Shown piece after piece: positions 34,858 through 43,749 of a DNA stretch of 47,302 nucleotides. Source of the stretch: an uncultured OM182 clade bacterium (GTDB lineage Bacteria; Pseudomonadota; Gammaproteobacteria; Pseudomonadales; Azotimanducaceae); assembly GCA_905182025.1 (NCBI GenBank), contig CAJJAA010000033.1:1-47302 (forward strand), written 5' to 3'. A program made the translations under genes and the position numbers. The stretch's first letter is position 1; each line of letters opens with the position of its first letter. Below the pieces are notes generated by a model. The model worked only from the letters and a program-made list of their open reading frames with translations. It searched no databases and had not been told where the DNA came from.

Positions 34858-35838
34858 CTACCGAATACCGGCAGATTTTAGGAAGTTGACAACATCTGCA
34901 GCTGAACGCTCAGGTATCTCTTCCATTGGCGCATGGCCGACGTCCTCGTAAACGACCAATGTATTATTTGACAGTGTCGCGGCGAACTGATCAGCAACAC
35001 TCACTGGTATCAAGGCGTCTTCTGCACCCCACATAATAAGTGTTGGCATGTTAAAAGGTGTGACGTCAACGGGCTCTCTGCTGCGAGAGCCAAAGCCACT
35101 GAAACGACTAATGGTTGCTTCTCGACTACCTTCTCTTATGGCCAACTCATAGTAGCGATCAATAAGTTCATCCGTCACGACGGGAGAATTGTTATAGGCC
35201 GATTTCAATCCTTGCACGGCAAGAAAATAGGGATCCAAATAGCGCGCGGCAGTTCTAAACCATGCCTTTGACATCAGGGTAAAAATTAACGGACTTTGCT
35301 TCGATTCTCCTTCGGCCGCAACCGGCTGCCGTCTAAATTGAGGCAAGCCACTGGAGTCAACCAACAACATCGCCAGCACCTTTTCTGGTTGTTGCAAGGT
35401 GTATCGCCAGGTGACACCGCCACCCATTGAATTGCCGCCCAGCACAAAGGTATCGACATCGAGGTGAGACACAACAGCCTGTACCGTATTAACCTGCGCC
35501 TGCGATGAATAGTCTTTATCAGGGGTCGCACCGGTCAATCCATGCGCGGGCAGATCCATGCTAATCACACGATAATCGGCTTTAAAGATCTCAACCCAGG
35601 GCTCCCAGGTATGAAGGGAGGCATTTGACCCGTGCACCAAAACAATGACAGGCTTCGTTTCGTCGCCTTCGTCGCGATAGTGGACCTTTGCACCATTTTC
35701 CATCGTCAGAAATTGCGATTCATCGTTGCTGTATTTCTTATCGACGTATTCCGCGGGCAAATCGCCCTTGTAGAGATACGCGGCAGCGACGATCAAAACA
35801 ACAAGCATCATAGCCAGAGCGATTTTGAGTATTTTCAT
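34858..35838 (-). CDS. Alpha/beta hydrolase with N-terminal membrane anchor
   Basis: A 326-aa alpha/beta hydrolase. Residues 4-23 form a signal anchor, then HGSN at 69-72 (oxyanion loop), nucleophile Ser137 in GGNSMGGG, an acid Asp in MWGAEDALIP, and His in VGHAPMEEIPER. It would be an envelope esterase or lipase-like enzyme facing the periplasm. ATG 35838, which puts the hydrophobic helix at the N-terminus, is preferred over a TTG 21 codons upstream. It is divergent from the cvfB-like gene and co-directional with the HEXXH protein, so the two may form a small operon. Confidence 0.87.
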   Translation of the reverse strand: MKILKIALAMMLVVLIVAAAYLYKGDLPAEYVDKKYSNDESQFLTMENGAKVHYRDEGDETKPVIVLVHGSNASLHTWEPWVEIFKADYRVISMDLPAHGLTGATPDKDYSSQAQVNTVQAVVSHLDVDTFVLGGNSMGGGVTWRYTLQQPEKVLAMLLVDSSGLPQFRRQPVAAEGESKQSPLIFTLMSKAWFRTAARYLDPYFLAVQGLKSAYNNSPVVTDELIDRYYELAIREGSREATISRFSGFGSRSREPVDVTPFNMPTLIMWGAEDALIPVSVADQFAATLSNNTLVVYEDVGHAPMEEIPERSAADVVNFLKSAGIR

Positions 35839-36061
35839 AGGGATTACGTCATCATATGAGTCGTTATTAGGATAACTGTCCTCAGCAAAAATTGCATTCA
35901 ACGCTCAGTTAGCCATCGACGCAGTCGCGCGTTGCCCTTCGAAAAGCACAGTGAAGGCAAAACGGTTCATTTTTATTCACCCATTCGCTGTACACTACGC
36001 ACTTAGCGCGAACCTAGACAACAGTGCCCAAAAATAGAATCACCAACATCGAGTTACGGTA

Positions 36062-36907
36062 ATGCCCAGCATTGGAAACAGTTACATCCTCAGAGTGGCG
36101 AAGACGACCCACCAAGGGGCCTATATGGACGCCGAAGATCTGGGCGAAATACTCTTGCCCAGAAAGCACTGGCCCCATGAGTTAGCGGCGGACGAACACC
36201 TCAAAGTGTTTCTCTACCATGATTCGGAATCTCGACCTGTCGCGACCACCCAGAAACCCAAAGCGGAGGTGGGCGAATTTGCCTATCTTAACGTTGTCTC
36301 GAATTCCGACTACGGCACTTTTCTTGACTGGGGCTTAGACAAAGACCTGCTGGCACCCTTTGGCGAGCAACATCGGCCAATGGAGGTCGGGCACGCCTAT
36401 TTGGTCTATATCTATCTCAATAAAGCCGATGGCAGAATCACCGCATCGTCAAAGGTTGAAAAATTCCTCGACGACGAAGCACCCCATGACTTTAAAGTCG
36501 GCCAATCGGTCGAGCTTATTATTGCCAACAGCACTGATTTAGGCTTCAAAGCGATTATTGATCATAGTCACTGGGGCTTATTGTACAAAGATGAAGTCAA
36601 ACAGCGACTTAGCTTTGGCGACAGTAAAACAGGCTTCATCAAATTCGTAAGATCGGACGGGAAGATTGATCTGTCACTGCGACAAGCACAAGAAGTTCGC
36701 GATAAGTATACGAAGACTGTCCTGAAATACCTTGAAGATCACGATGGTTTCGCTGCAGCACACGACAAGTCGGACCCCGCGATCATTCAGCAAATGTTTG
36801 GCATGAGCAAAAAAGCCTTCAAGAAAACCGTAGGGGGGCTGTACAAACAGCGTATCATTACGATTCAACCTGATGGCATTCATCTCAATGAATCATCCGA
36901 AAACTAA
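36062..36907 (+). CDS. cvfB: CvfB-like S1 RNA-binding protein
   Basis: A 281-aa protein of the CvfB/YitL family: tandem S1-like domains followed by a winged helix. Visible parts are GAYMDAEDLGEILLPRKHWP at the start and YLNVVSNSDYGTFLDWGLDKD. After these come GHAYLVYIYLNKADGRITAS and a C-terminal winged-helix pattern (MFGMSKKAFKKTVGGLYKQ, then ITIQPDGIHL). CvfB affects virulence-gene expression in Staphylococcus through RNA binding; in proteobacteria the role is unclear. It starts 160 bp after a divergent gene and is followed after 44 bp by the YehS-family gene, likely in one transcript. Confidence 0.9.
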   Translation: MPSIGNSYILRVAKTTHQGAYMDAEDLGEILLPRKHWPHELAADEHLKVFLYHDSESRPVATTQKPKAEVGEFAYLNVVSNSDYGTFLDWGLDKDLLAPFGEQHRPMEVGHAYLVYIYLNKADGRITASSKVEKFLDDEAPHDFKVGQSVELIIANSTDLGFKAIIDHSHWGLLYKDEVKQRLSFGDSKTGFIKFVRSDGKIDLSLRQAQEVRDKYTKTVLKYLEDHDGFAAAHDKSDPAIIQQMFGMSKKAFKKTVGGLYKQRIITIQPDGIHLNESSEN

Positions 36908-36940
36908 TATCAGCCCTACGTTAACCATCAAACAACAAAC

Positions 36941-36945
36941 AGGAC
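36941..36945 (+). promoter_or_regulatory. Ribosome-binding site deciding an ATT start
   Basis: AGGAC lies 6-7 bases before ATT at 36952. It is the only good Shine-Dalgarno near this gene, and points to ATT rather than the ATG 20 codons downstream. Confidence 0.6.
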
Positions 36946-36951
36946 GCCACC

Positions 36952-37449
36952 ATTAACAATAACGATATTCTTCGCCGCCTTCGTTACGCATTTGATTTTA
37001 ACGATGCGAAAATGATCAACATCTTTTCTCAATCAGATGTCACCATGAACCGTGCGCAGATCAGTGATCTACTGAAGAAGGAAGAAGACCCTGACCAGCA
37101 GATTTGTGAAGATCCAGTAATGGCGAGCTTTCTAAACGGTCTGATCAATGAAAAGCGCGGTAAGAAAGAAGGCGCGCAGCCTGAACCCGAAGAAGTGCTG
37201 AACAACAACATCATCTTCATGAAACTCAAAATCGCATTGAATCTGCGAGCGGAGGATGTGATCCGCATCATGGAGCTTGCAGATTTCGTCATCAGTAAAC
37301 CAGAGCTGAGTGCATTTTTCAGAAAGGCAGGACACAAACACTACCGAGTCTGTAAAGATCAAATCCTGAGAAATTTTCTACAAGGGGTTCAGTTAGAATA
37401 TCGCGATGGCATTGAAGCAATCGCGCGCTCAAAGTGGGAACAGCAGTAG
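36952..37449 (+). CDS. yehS: DUF1456/YehS family protein with ATT start codon
   Basis: A 165-aa protein made of two DUF1456 repeats. The second begins LNNNIIFMKLKIALNL; the first begins NNNDILRRLRYAFDFND, and this conserved start is present only if translation begins at ATT 36952. The first in-frame ATG (37012) would delete the first 20 residues, including this conserved helix. E. coli YehS is 156 aa and starts at the same place relative to the motif. AGGAC at 36941 gives normal spacing to the ATT. AUU starts are rare (infC is the known case) and often mean control by initiation factor IF3. The function of YehS is unknown. It follows the cvfB-like gene closely. Confidence 0.82.
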   Translation: MNNNDILRRLRYAFDFNDAKMINIFSQSDVTMNRAQISDLLKKEEDPDQQICEDPVMASFLNGLINEKRGKKEGAQPEPEEVLNNNIIFMKLKIALNLRAEDVIRIMELADFVISKPELSAFFRKAGHKHYRVCKDQILRNFLQGVQLEYRDGIEAIARSKWEQQ

Positions 37450-37678
37450 CAGGCCACAGCAATACCGTCATAGCAGCCATCACAGGCAAAACCATTCGTC
37501 GCTTTGCGGCTACTCAACTATTCGACAGCCTGATCAAATGAAGGCACCAAATATCCCCGAAAACAGCTGAGCAATACTGTTATCACAACGCCGGTTCCTT
37601 GCCCCGATACGAGCCCACAACGCCGGTAACAGAATATTCCACGTAGCCGTCACAGCAATACTCGTGTATAACGGCGCC

Positions 37679-38536
37679 ATGAAAATACCGAAGAGAATTC
37701 AACCGCTGATCACAGACGGACTTGTTGACGAGGTTATCAGCCAACTTATGAGTGGCAAAGAAGCCACTGTCTATGTCGTCCGGTGTGGATCAAGCATTCG
37801 CTGTGCAAAAGTTTATAAAGAAGTCACCAAACGCAGCTTCAAACAGGCCGTCACCTATCAGGAAGGTCGCAAGGTGAAGAACAGTCGACGCGCTAGAGCC
37901 ATGGAAAAAGGTTCTAAATACGGTCGTCGACAGCAGGAAGAAAGCTGGCATAACGCGGAAGTCGATGCACTGTACAAGCTGGCCGCTGCTGGCATACGTG
38001 TACCGACGCCCTATGGCTGTATCGATGGCGTGCTACTCATGGAGTTGGTTACTGACGCAGATGGTAATGTCGCACCTAGACTCAGTGAAGTATCAATGAC
38101 CGAAGAAGAAGCACTGACGGATCACGCAACCGTGATGCAATATGTGATTCAGATGTTATGTGTCGGTTTAGTGCATGGCGACCTCTCAGAATTCAATGTT
38201 CTGGTCGATGAAGATGGCCCCGTCATTATCGATCTACCTCAAGCGGTTGACGCCGCCGCTAATAACCACGCCGAAGCTATGCTGCAACGGGATGTCGACA
38301 ACATGACACAATACTACGGTCAGTTCGCACCTGAACTGATCGAACGTGATTACGCGGGTGAAATCTGGCATCTGTATGAAGAGGGTCGTCTCCTGCCTGA
38401 AACCCTACTGAAAGGTGATTTCAAGAAACCCGAGGTAGAGGCAGATGTCGACGGCGTCTTGACAGAGATACAGGCCGCCATTGATGAAGAAGACGAGCGA
38501 GTTGAGCGAATTCGGGTGGCTGACGAAGACGCGTAG
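37679..38536 (+). CDS. RIO1-family serine protein kinase (PA4780 type)
   Basis: A 285-aa kinase. It has the P-loop-like SGKEATVYVVRCG near the N-terminus, the RIO basic insert (KVKNSRRARAMEKGSKYGRR), catalytic loop HGDLSEFNVL with Asp168, and metal-binding IIDLPQAVD with Asp185 in place of the DFG Asp. This matches the bacterial RIO kinases such as PA4780 of Pseudomonas. The acidic C-terminus (DEEDERVER, ADEDA) is typical. ATG 37679 is preferred to an upstream GTG. It lies 229 bp after the YehS-family gene; that gap holds a 12-bp direct repeat (CACAACGCCGGT at 37584 and 37616) and nothing else I can name. Confidence 0.9.
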   Translation: MKIPKRIQPLITDGLVDEVISQLMSGKEATVYVVRCGSSIRCAKVYKEVTKRSFKQAVTYQEGRKVKNSRRARAMEKGSKYGRRQQEESWHNAEVDALYKLAAAGIRVPTPYGCIDGVLLMELVTDADGNVAPRLSEVSMTEEEALTDHATVMQYVIQMLCVGLVHGDLSEFNVLVDEDGPVIIDLPQAVDAAANNHAEAMLQRDVDNMTQYYGQFAPELIERDYAGEIWHLYEEGRLLPETLLKGDFKKPEVEADVDGVLTEIQAAIDEEDERVERIRVADEDA

Positions 38537-38733
38537 ATAGCACAATATTGCTTATCGTTTAGTCTCGCGATTGAGCAATACAGCCGTATTTTTCGACGCG
38601 ACAGCTCAACAACCACCAAAAACCGGCTGTCCGAGCAAACCAGCCAATACAAAATCCTCTCAAAGGTCCCAGATTTTGGTGTATGTATGACATCGAAAGC
38701 ACTATGCTACTAACATGTTCGTTGGGGCAGTCA

Positions 38734-39798
38734 ATGAAAAGCTTATTCAAACCAGCTGAGATAGAACGCGAAAATTATCGTCTTTTCATTGCACTAAACT
38801 ATCTTTGTTACCTCGGTATTATCGCACACGCCCTATTTATCCCCTTGTTCTTCAAGTTCGGCATCCCTGAACTGGCAATCGTTAATATTTTTAGCGTGCT
38901 TATTTGGATCACAAGTTTTTCCCTCAACAGAGCCGCGTTCCACTCTGAAGCCTACGCTCTTGCAGCGTTTGAAGTCGTTGCCCATGCAATATTGGCAACA
39001 TTTTATCTCGGCTGGGAAGCCGGCTTTTATTTCTATTTCTTCTCTACCGTTTTGTACATTTTCCTGAATCACAAACAAATTTTTCGAACCATGCTGATTC
39101 AATCTTCGCTCGTTCTCATGACCTGTATAGGGCTACATATTTACACCCATCAACCTGATTTCGTCAGTAAGATCTCGAACAATTTATTAGACGTTTTATA
39201 CTTTACGAATCTCTTCGTGAATTTTGCCGCCTTCGGTATTCAAGGGTACTTCTTCAGAAAAGCGTCTACTGAGAATGATCAGAAAATGGAGCTATTTGCG
39301 ACCACAGACCCATTGACAGGGCTTTTTAACCGCAGAAAGATGCTCGAATTGGTGGAAAATGAAGTCGTTCGATTCCAACGCAATCAGAAACCGTTCCTGC
39401 TCGCGATCGCGGACATCGATCACTTCAAACAATTCAACGATAACTACGGACACGATTGTGGCGACTACGTACTAAAAAAAGCTTCAGATTTGCTCAAAGA
39501 TACCCTTCGACAGCAGGATGTTGTTTCGCGCTGGGGCGGCGAAGAGTTTCTCATCATGCTGCCGGATACGGATCTTGAAGGCGGCATGGCTGCCTTCGAA
39601 AAACTGCGTGAAACCATCGCCAACACGAGATACGAATACGCGAAGAAAACATTTTCCATCACGATAACGCTAGGTATCAGCCGGTATGATGGTCAACGGG
39701 ATATTGATGACACGGTCAAACTGGCGGACGAAGCGCTTTATAAAGGCAAGCGAGAAGGTAGAAATCGAATCGAGACTGTGCAAACAACACAGCAGTAA
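38734..39798 (+). CDS. Membrane diguanylate cyclase (GGDEF)
   Basis: A 354-aa protein with an N-terminal membrane region of about five to six helices (residues about 15-175) and a C-terminal GGDEF domain. The active-site motif is GGEEF at 268-272, DPLTGLFNRR opens the domain, and an inhibitory I-site RQQD lies at 259-262, five residues before GGEEF. It should make cyclic di-GMP and be product-inhibited. The sensor membrane region is not a named family to me. ATG 38734 with GGGG upstream is preferred; an in-frame ATG at 38683 would add 17 residues. It stands between the RIO kinase and a lactonase-fold gene. Confidence 0.9.
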   Translation: MKSLFKPAEIERENYRLFIALNYLCYLGIIAHALFIPLFFKFGIPELAIVNIFSVLIWITSFSLNRAAFHSEAYALAAFEVVAHAILATFYLGWEAGFYFYFFSTVLYIFLNHKQIFRTMLIQSSLVLMTCIGLHIYTHQPDFVSKISNNLLDVLYFTNLFVNFAAFGIQGYFFRKASTENDQKMELFATTDPLTGLFNRRKMLELVENEVVRFQRNQKPFLLAIADIDHFKQFNDNYGHDCGDYVLKKASDLLKDTLRQQDVVSRWGGEEFLIMLPDTDLEGGMAAFEKLRETIANTRYEYAKKTFSITITLGISRYDGQRDIDDTVKLADEALYKGKREGRNRIETVQTTQQ

Positions 39799-39833
39799 TC
39801 CATCGAAATAAAACACAGCATCTTTGAGACAAA

Positions 39834-40934
39834 ATGAGCACGCACACGTCAAACTTTTATGTCGGCACCTATACGCAAGCAGCCGATCACGTCCCTGAGC
39901 CCGAAGGCAAAGGGGTTGTCTCTTGCAGCCTAAACCTACACACCGGTGAAGTCAGCACGGCGGCTATCTACACCAACATTGAAAACCCAGCTTGGCTTCA
40001 CTGGCAGGACTCAAAATTGTACGCAGCCTTTGAAAGTTTTTCCGGGCCGAGCGCAATCTATCAATTCAATGTTGAAAATGATCATAGCCTTCGTCTCGAA
40101 CAACAAGTGTCCTGCGCTGGCATTTCTGTTTGTCACCTCACCACCGATGAAAACAGACTTTATAGCGCAGCCTATACCAGTGGTCAGTTGGATTGTTTTG
40201 ACATCACAAGAGAATTGGCACATCTAAGTCAAGTTCGTTATCAAGGTAACGGCCCTAGATTGTCTCGTCAGCAAACCGCCCATGCGCACCAAGTACTTGT
40301 CTCTGCCGACAAACGTTGGCTGTATGTTTGTGATCTCGGCTCTGACTGTATCTGGCGCCACAGCCTTAAAACTCAGCAGGGTGAAGCTCAGCTCGGCCCT
40401 GCCGTTAAGTTTTCTACACCTGCCGGAACTGGCCCACGACATATGGTGTTTCACCCGAACAATCAGCACGCATACCTGTTAACAGAGTTAACAGCCGAAC
40501 TACTGACATTTGACTACCATGAGCCCAGCGGCGACCTAAAGCTCATTGATCAGCGTCCTTCGCTGCCAACAGACTACGCAGGTACACCCAGTGCTGCGGC
40601 AATAGCGATACACCCGGGTGGTCGGGCACTGTATTGCTCCAATCGCCAACACGATTGCATCAGTCGTTATTCAATAGACGACGATGGCTTGCCAACATTA
40701 ACCGGTCGCGTTACTAGCGGCGGACTGGAGCCTCGAGCAATCTGTGTCGATCCGACGGGCAGCTGGTTACTGGTAGCCAATCAAAATAGTCATAGCATTG
40801 TTACCTACAAACTGGACAGAGATTCAGGGCAGATATTAGGCGACATTGCACACAACAAATATGTAGGCACGCCGGTTTGCATCGCTTTTAAGCACTCATC
40901 CATTAAGCCAACTGATGCGCCCAATCACCTATAG
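39834..40934 (+). CDS. Lactonase family beta-propeller protein (YbhE/Pgl-like)
   Basis: A 366-aa seven-bladed propeller of the YbhE 6-phosphogluconolactonase family (not the DevB type). Characteristic segments: FYVGTYTQ at the start, WLHWQDSKLYAAFE, AHAHQVLVSADKRWLYVCDLG, TGPRHMVFHPNNQHAYLLTEL, and RAICVDPTGSWLLVANQNSHS. In E. coli this family hydrolyses 6-phosphogluconolactone; other members act on different lactones or only bind, so the reaction is not certain. It starts 35 bp after the diguanylate cyclase gene and may share its transcript. Confidence 0.88.
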   Translation: MSTHTSNFYVGTYTQAADHVPEPEGKGVVSCSLNLHTGEVSTAAIYTNIENPAWLHWQDSKLYAAFESFSGPSAIYQFNVENDHSLRLEQQVSCAGISVCHLTTDENRLYSAAYTSGQLDCFDITRELAHLSQVRYQGNGPRLSRQQTAHAHQVLVSADKRWLYVCDLGSDCIWRHSLKTQQGEAQLGPAVKFSTPAGTGPRHMVFHPNNQHAYLLTELTAELLTFDYHEPSGDLKLIDQRPSLPTDYAGTPSAAAIAIHPGGRALYCSNRQHDCISRYSIDDDGLPTLTGRVTSGGLEPRAICVDPTGSWLLVANQNSHSIVTYKLDRDSGQILGDIAHNKYVGTPVCIAFKHSSIKPTDAPNHL

Positions 40935-41055
40935 CGCCACAGAGCAAGCCGCCTTTATCCCCAGAGAAATAGTGAGAAAGCTTCATTAACCATCGGTGAT
41001 TGCTAAATGGTATACACTCTAGGCCTATTGAAACACCGAGGATGGAAAGATTACT

Positions 41056-41925
41056 ATGAGCCCCCTATCTGAACAGGCATTACTTAAAGCGACTGATCTA
41101 AATTTCGATCTTCTGCATCTTTCTCCAACAATCGGCACAGAAGTACACGGCATTGATATCGGCGCCGACTTAGACAGTGAAACCATCGATTTTCTATCAA
41201 ACCTTTTAGTCGAACGAAAGGTCATTTTTTTTCGAGACCAGGACATCAGCGTCGAACAGCACATCGCCTTTGGTCGAAAATTTGGTGAAGTCGAAATTCA
41301 TCCCTTTACACCCAACCTTGAAGGCCACCCCGAAGTAGTCTGTTTAAACAACGACAGAGACAAACCACCCAGCATAAATTTATGGCACTCTGATGTTACC
41401 TGGCGACAAGAACCCTCGCTCGGCTCAATTTTGAGAGCATTGGAAATACCCGAAGTAGGAGGCGATACGCTCTTTGCGAACATGGAGGATGCCTACGAAA
41501 GCTTGGATGATAAAACCAAGCAGCAAATTGAAAACCTCTACGCCGTCCACGATAATGAGAACTTTTTAACCGGTTTGTTTACGAAAGGCATAGCCGCGGA
41601 TGAAGTCCAGCGGTTAAGAGAACAGTACCCACCAGTGACTCACCCGGTGGTTCGAACGCACCCCATCAGCGGCAAAAAATCCCTTTACGTCAATACCGTT
41701 TTTACCCGGCATATTGTTGATATGGACCCCGATGAATCGCAACGGTTGCTCGAGAAACTCTACCTCACCGCTTGGATTCCCGATCATCAATGTCGCTTCA
41801 GATGGCGTAAAAACTCATTCACATTTTGGGATAACCGTGCTGCTCAACATTATGCCGCGGCGGATTATTGGCCTGAGATCCGAAGGATGCAGCGTGTCAC
41901 TGTGATTGGCGATAAACCTCAGTAA
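41056..41925 (+). CDS. TauD/TfdA family 2-oxoglutarate-dependent dioxygenase
   Basis: A 289-aa Fe(II)/2-oxoglutarate oxygenase. The metal triad is His111 and Asp113 in LWHSDVTW plus His265 in AAQHYAAADY; a 2-oxoglutarate-binding Arg is at 276 or 280 (RRMQRV). GTEVHGIDIGADL near 33-45 is the usual TauD opening. Relatives hydroxylate taurine, 2,4-D, alkyl sulfates or similar compounds; the substrate is not readable here. GGAAAG precedes ATG 41056. It is convergent with an MBL-fold gene (18-bp gap). Confidence 0.92.
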   Translation: MSPLSEQALLKATDLNFDLLHLSPTIGTEVHGIDIGADLDSETIDFLSNLLVERKVIFFRDQDISVEQHIAFGRKFGEVEIHPFTPNLEGHPEVVCLNNDRDKPPSINLWHSDVTWRQEPSLGSILRALEIPEVGGDTLFANMEDAYESLDDKTKQQIENLYAVHDNENFLTGLFTKGIAADEVQRLREQYPPVTHPVVRTHPISGKKSLYVNTVFTRHIVDMDPDESQRLLEKLYLTAWIPDHQCRFRWRKNSFTFWDNRAAQHYAAADYWPEIRRMQRVTVIGDKPQ

Positions 41926-41943
41926 CCGCCCAAAATTGTTTAA

Positions 41944-42903
41944 TCAGTCAACTTGCCAATCCTGCAGAAATCCAGGATCTGCGAGAATCGTTATGTTGTC
42001 GTTTACCTTAAACTCAGCCGGCCAAATGCCTTCGCTAGACAGGTCACCAAGCCGCATCTTCTGTAATGCCTGTTTTAATTCAAGCAGATCCTGTCGACTC
42101 AGCTTAGGGGGTCCGGGCGGCTCAACTCTATGGGCGCCATAGTAATCAAGGTCTGCTACGCCGGCCAGTAGCACATCGGCGGTGGATGCGTAATCCTGCA
42201 TGCTGGAACCTGGCACAAACGCATACAGCATGCCTGGATAAAGGTAATCACCCGACAGCACGAGTTGATTTTCGGCGTCGAGAATAGAAATCGATTCTTT
42301 TGAATGACCTGGCGTGTGAATAATTTGTACCGTTCGACCACCAAGCTCTACTAACTGACCCGGCCGCCACCAATAGTCTATTTGCCACTGCGGCGTGTCA
42401 AACCCTTCAGCCGCACCCAGATGCTCCATGTCCGTGAAAGCTAACTGGTTACCCTGCGCACGCTGTCTCAGATAAGGCAGATCGATCACGGCCAGTTCAT
42501 CGAATTCAATGCCGTTGCCGACGTGATCATAATGAAAATGGGACGGTAGAAAGATGATGGGTAGATCCGTCAGGGACTCTGCGACTTTGCGGATGTTTCT
42601 CAGCCCCGGACCCGCATCAAACAACAGTGCCTTTGTCTTACCGACGATGAGATAACTATAGTTTTGCTGATAGTACCGAGGCTCGCCGATGGCATAGGTC
42701 GCGGGCGCAATTTCGTCGATGGTAAAATAATCGTCATGCCAGCGCGTCGATGCCAATTCCTCACTGGCGGCTAACAATGCCGGTGACTCGCCGCCGCTTA
42801 AAACGATCAAATGAATCATCAGGACACGCCTGTTGTCGACAATCAAAAACGCCACAACACACAAGCAAGCCAATAGCAGGATAGAAGCGATAGGTTTGTT
42901 CAT
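41944..42903 (-). CDS. MBL-fold metallo-hydrolase, exported or anchored
   Basis: A 319-aa metallo-beta-lactamase-fold hydrolase. The zinc motif is HFHYDH with His121, His123, Asp125 and His126; later ligands are in HTPGHSKES and VLSGDYLY. Residues 4-21 are hydrophobic, after MNK, suggesting a signal peptide or anchor. It belongs to the broad glyoxalase-II-like/lactonase group and the substrate is unknown. It is convergent with the TauD-family gene and separated by 281 bp without a gene from yaeQ, which runs the other way. Confidence 0.88.
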   Translation of the reverse strand: MNKPIASILLLACLCVVAFLIVDNRRVLMIHLIVLSGGESPALLAASEELASTRWHDDYFTIDEIAPATYAIGEPRYYQQNYSYLIVGKTKALLFDAGPGLRNIRKVAESLTDLPIIFLPSHFHYDHVGNGIEFDELAVIDLPYLRQRAQGNQLAFTDMEHLGAAEGFDTPQWQIDYWWRPGQLVELGGRTVQIIHTPGHSKESISILDAENQLVLSGDYLYPGMLYAFVPGSSMQDYASTADVLLAGVADLDYYGAHRVEPPGPPKLSRQDLLELKQALQKMRLGDLSSEGIWPAEFKVNDNITILADPGFLQDWQVD

Positions 42904-43184
42904 TCAGATGTGCTCGGTCAGATCAGGACTGCCACAGACTAGCATAGAATAATCGACAAAATAATTTCACACGAACGCCTGACAACTTAATTGAATAACA
43001 CACGAGGCTATCAAAACAGGCAACATTCAGTGACAATTAACTTCACTGGCAAAACAATCTATCGCAATTTTTTAGACCCAATTCAGCAGGCAAAACCCCA
43101 AACAACCATTTACCATTGATTTACAAAGCGTTTAGACCGTTGTCGTACGTACGGCGCATTGCGCTCAAATTAGGGAAGCACCAA

Positions 43185-43727
43185 GTGGCAATAAAACCAA
43201 CGATCTACAAGATTCAGCTGGAAATCGCCGATAGCGATCGTCATTGCTATGAAAGCCTTGCCATTACATTGGCTCGACATCCTTCAGAAACCCTCGAGCG
43301 ACTTGCGGTAAGGATCTTGGCTTTTTGCTTAAACTATCAACGCGGTCTTGAGTTCACCCGAGGTTTATCAAGCACAGATGAACCTGAGTTATGGCGCCAT
43401 AGTGACGGCGGTGTTTTACAGCAGTGGATTGAACTCGGTCAGCCGGAACCCGCAAGACTGCGCAAAGCCTGCGGTCGTTGTGAGGACGTGGTTCTTTTCA
43501 GTTACGGTAGGAGTGCTGATACCTGGTGGCAGCAAAACGCTGTTGAATTTTCCTCCATGCCCAGACTGCAAGTCTGGCAATTCGACTGGCCGCAGGTTGA
43601 GACCGCTGGCCAACTCATCAGTCGAAATACGCGCCTGGGTGTCAACATCGTCGGCGGCGTACTGTATGTTGATAACGGCGAGCGTTCCTGCGAGCTGGAA
43701 CTGTCGTTGTTACTCGAGAGAGCCTAG
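43185..43727 (+). CDS. yaeQ: YaeQ family protein
   Basis: A 180-aa YaeQ protein, the same length as E. coli YaeQ. Conserved features: KPTIYKIQLEIADSDR at the start, LARHPSETLERLAVRILAF, RGLSSTDEPELW, IELGQPEPARLRKAC and WWQQN. The fold is related to PD-(D/E)XK nucleases; it was once reported as an RfaH-like suppressor but its role is unsettled. GTG 43185 is chosen because AGGGAAG lies 8 bp upstream and the length then matches the family; the reading from an upstream ATG adds 23 unlikely residues. It is convergent with yhhQ. Confidence 0.92.
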   Translation: MAIKPTIYKIQLEIADSDRHCYESLAITLARHPSETLERLAVRILAFCLNYQRGLEFTRGLSSTDEPELWRHSDGGVLQQWIELGQPEPARLRKACGRCEDVVLFSYGRSADTWWQQNAVEFSSMPRLQVWQFDWPQVETAGQLISRNTRLGVNIVGGVLYVDNGERSCELELSLLLERA

Positions 43728-43743
43728 TGCGCGGTGATGCACT
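43726..43743. terminator. Hairpin between convergent yaeQ and yhhQ
   Basis: AGTGC (43726-43730) and GCACT (43739-43743) form a 5-bp GC-containing stem with an 8-base loop in the 22-bp gap between the two convergent genes. It overlaps the yaeQ stop codon. It is a weak bidirectional terminator candidate. Confidence 0.3.
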
Positions 43744-43749
43744 GCGCTG

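Noticed and set aside
35839..35901. N-terminal extension of the alpha/beta hydrolase from a TTG
   Set aside because: It would put 21 acidic residues before the signal anchor and lacks a ribosome site.
37584..37627. Direct repeat CACAACGCCGGT as an attachment site
   Set aside because: Two short copies 32 bp apart with no integrase or element nearby; likely another small duplication.
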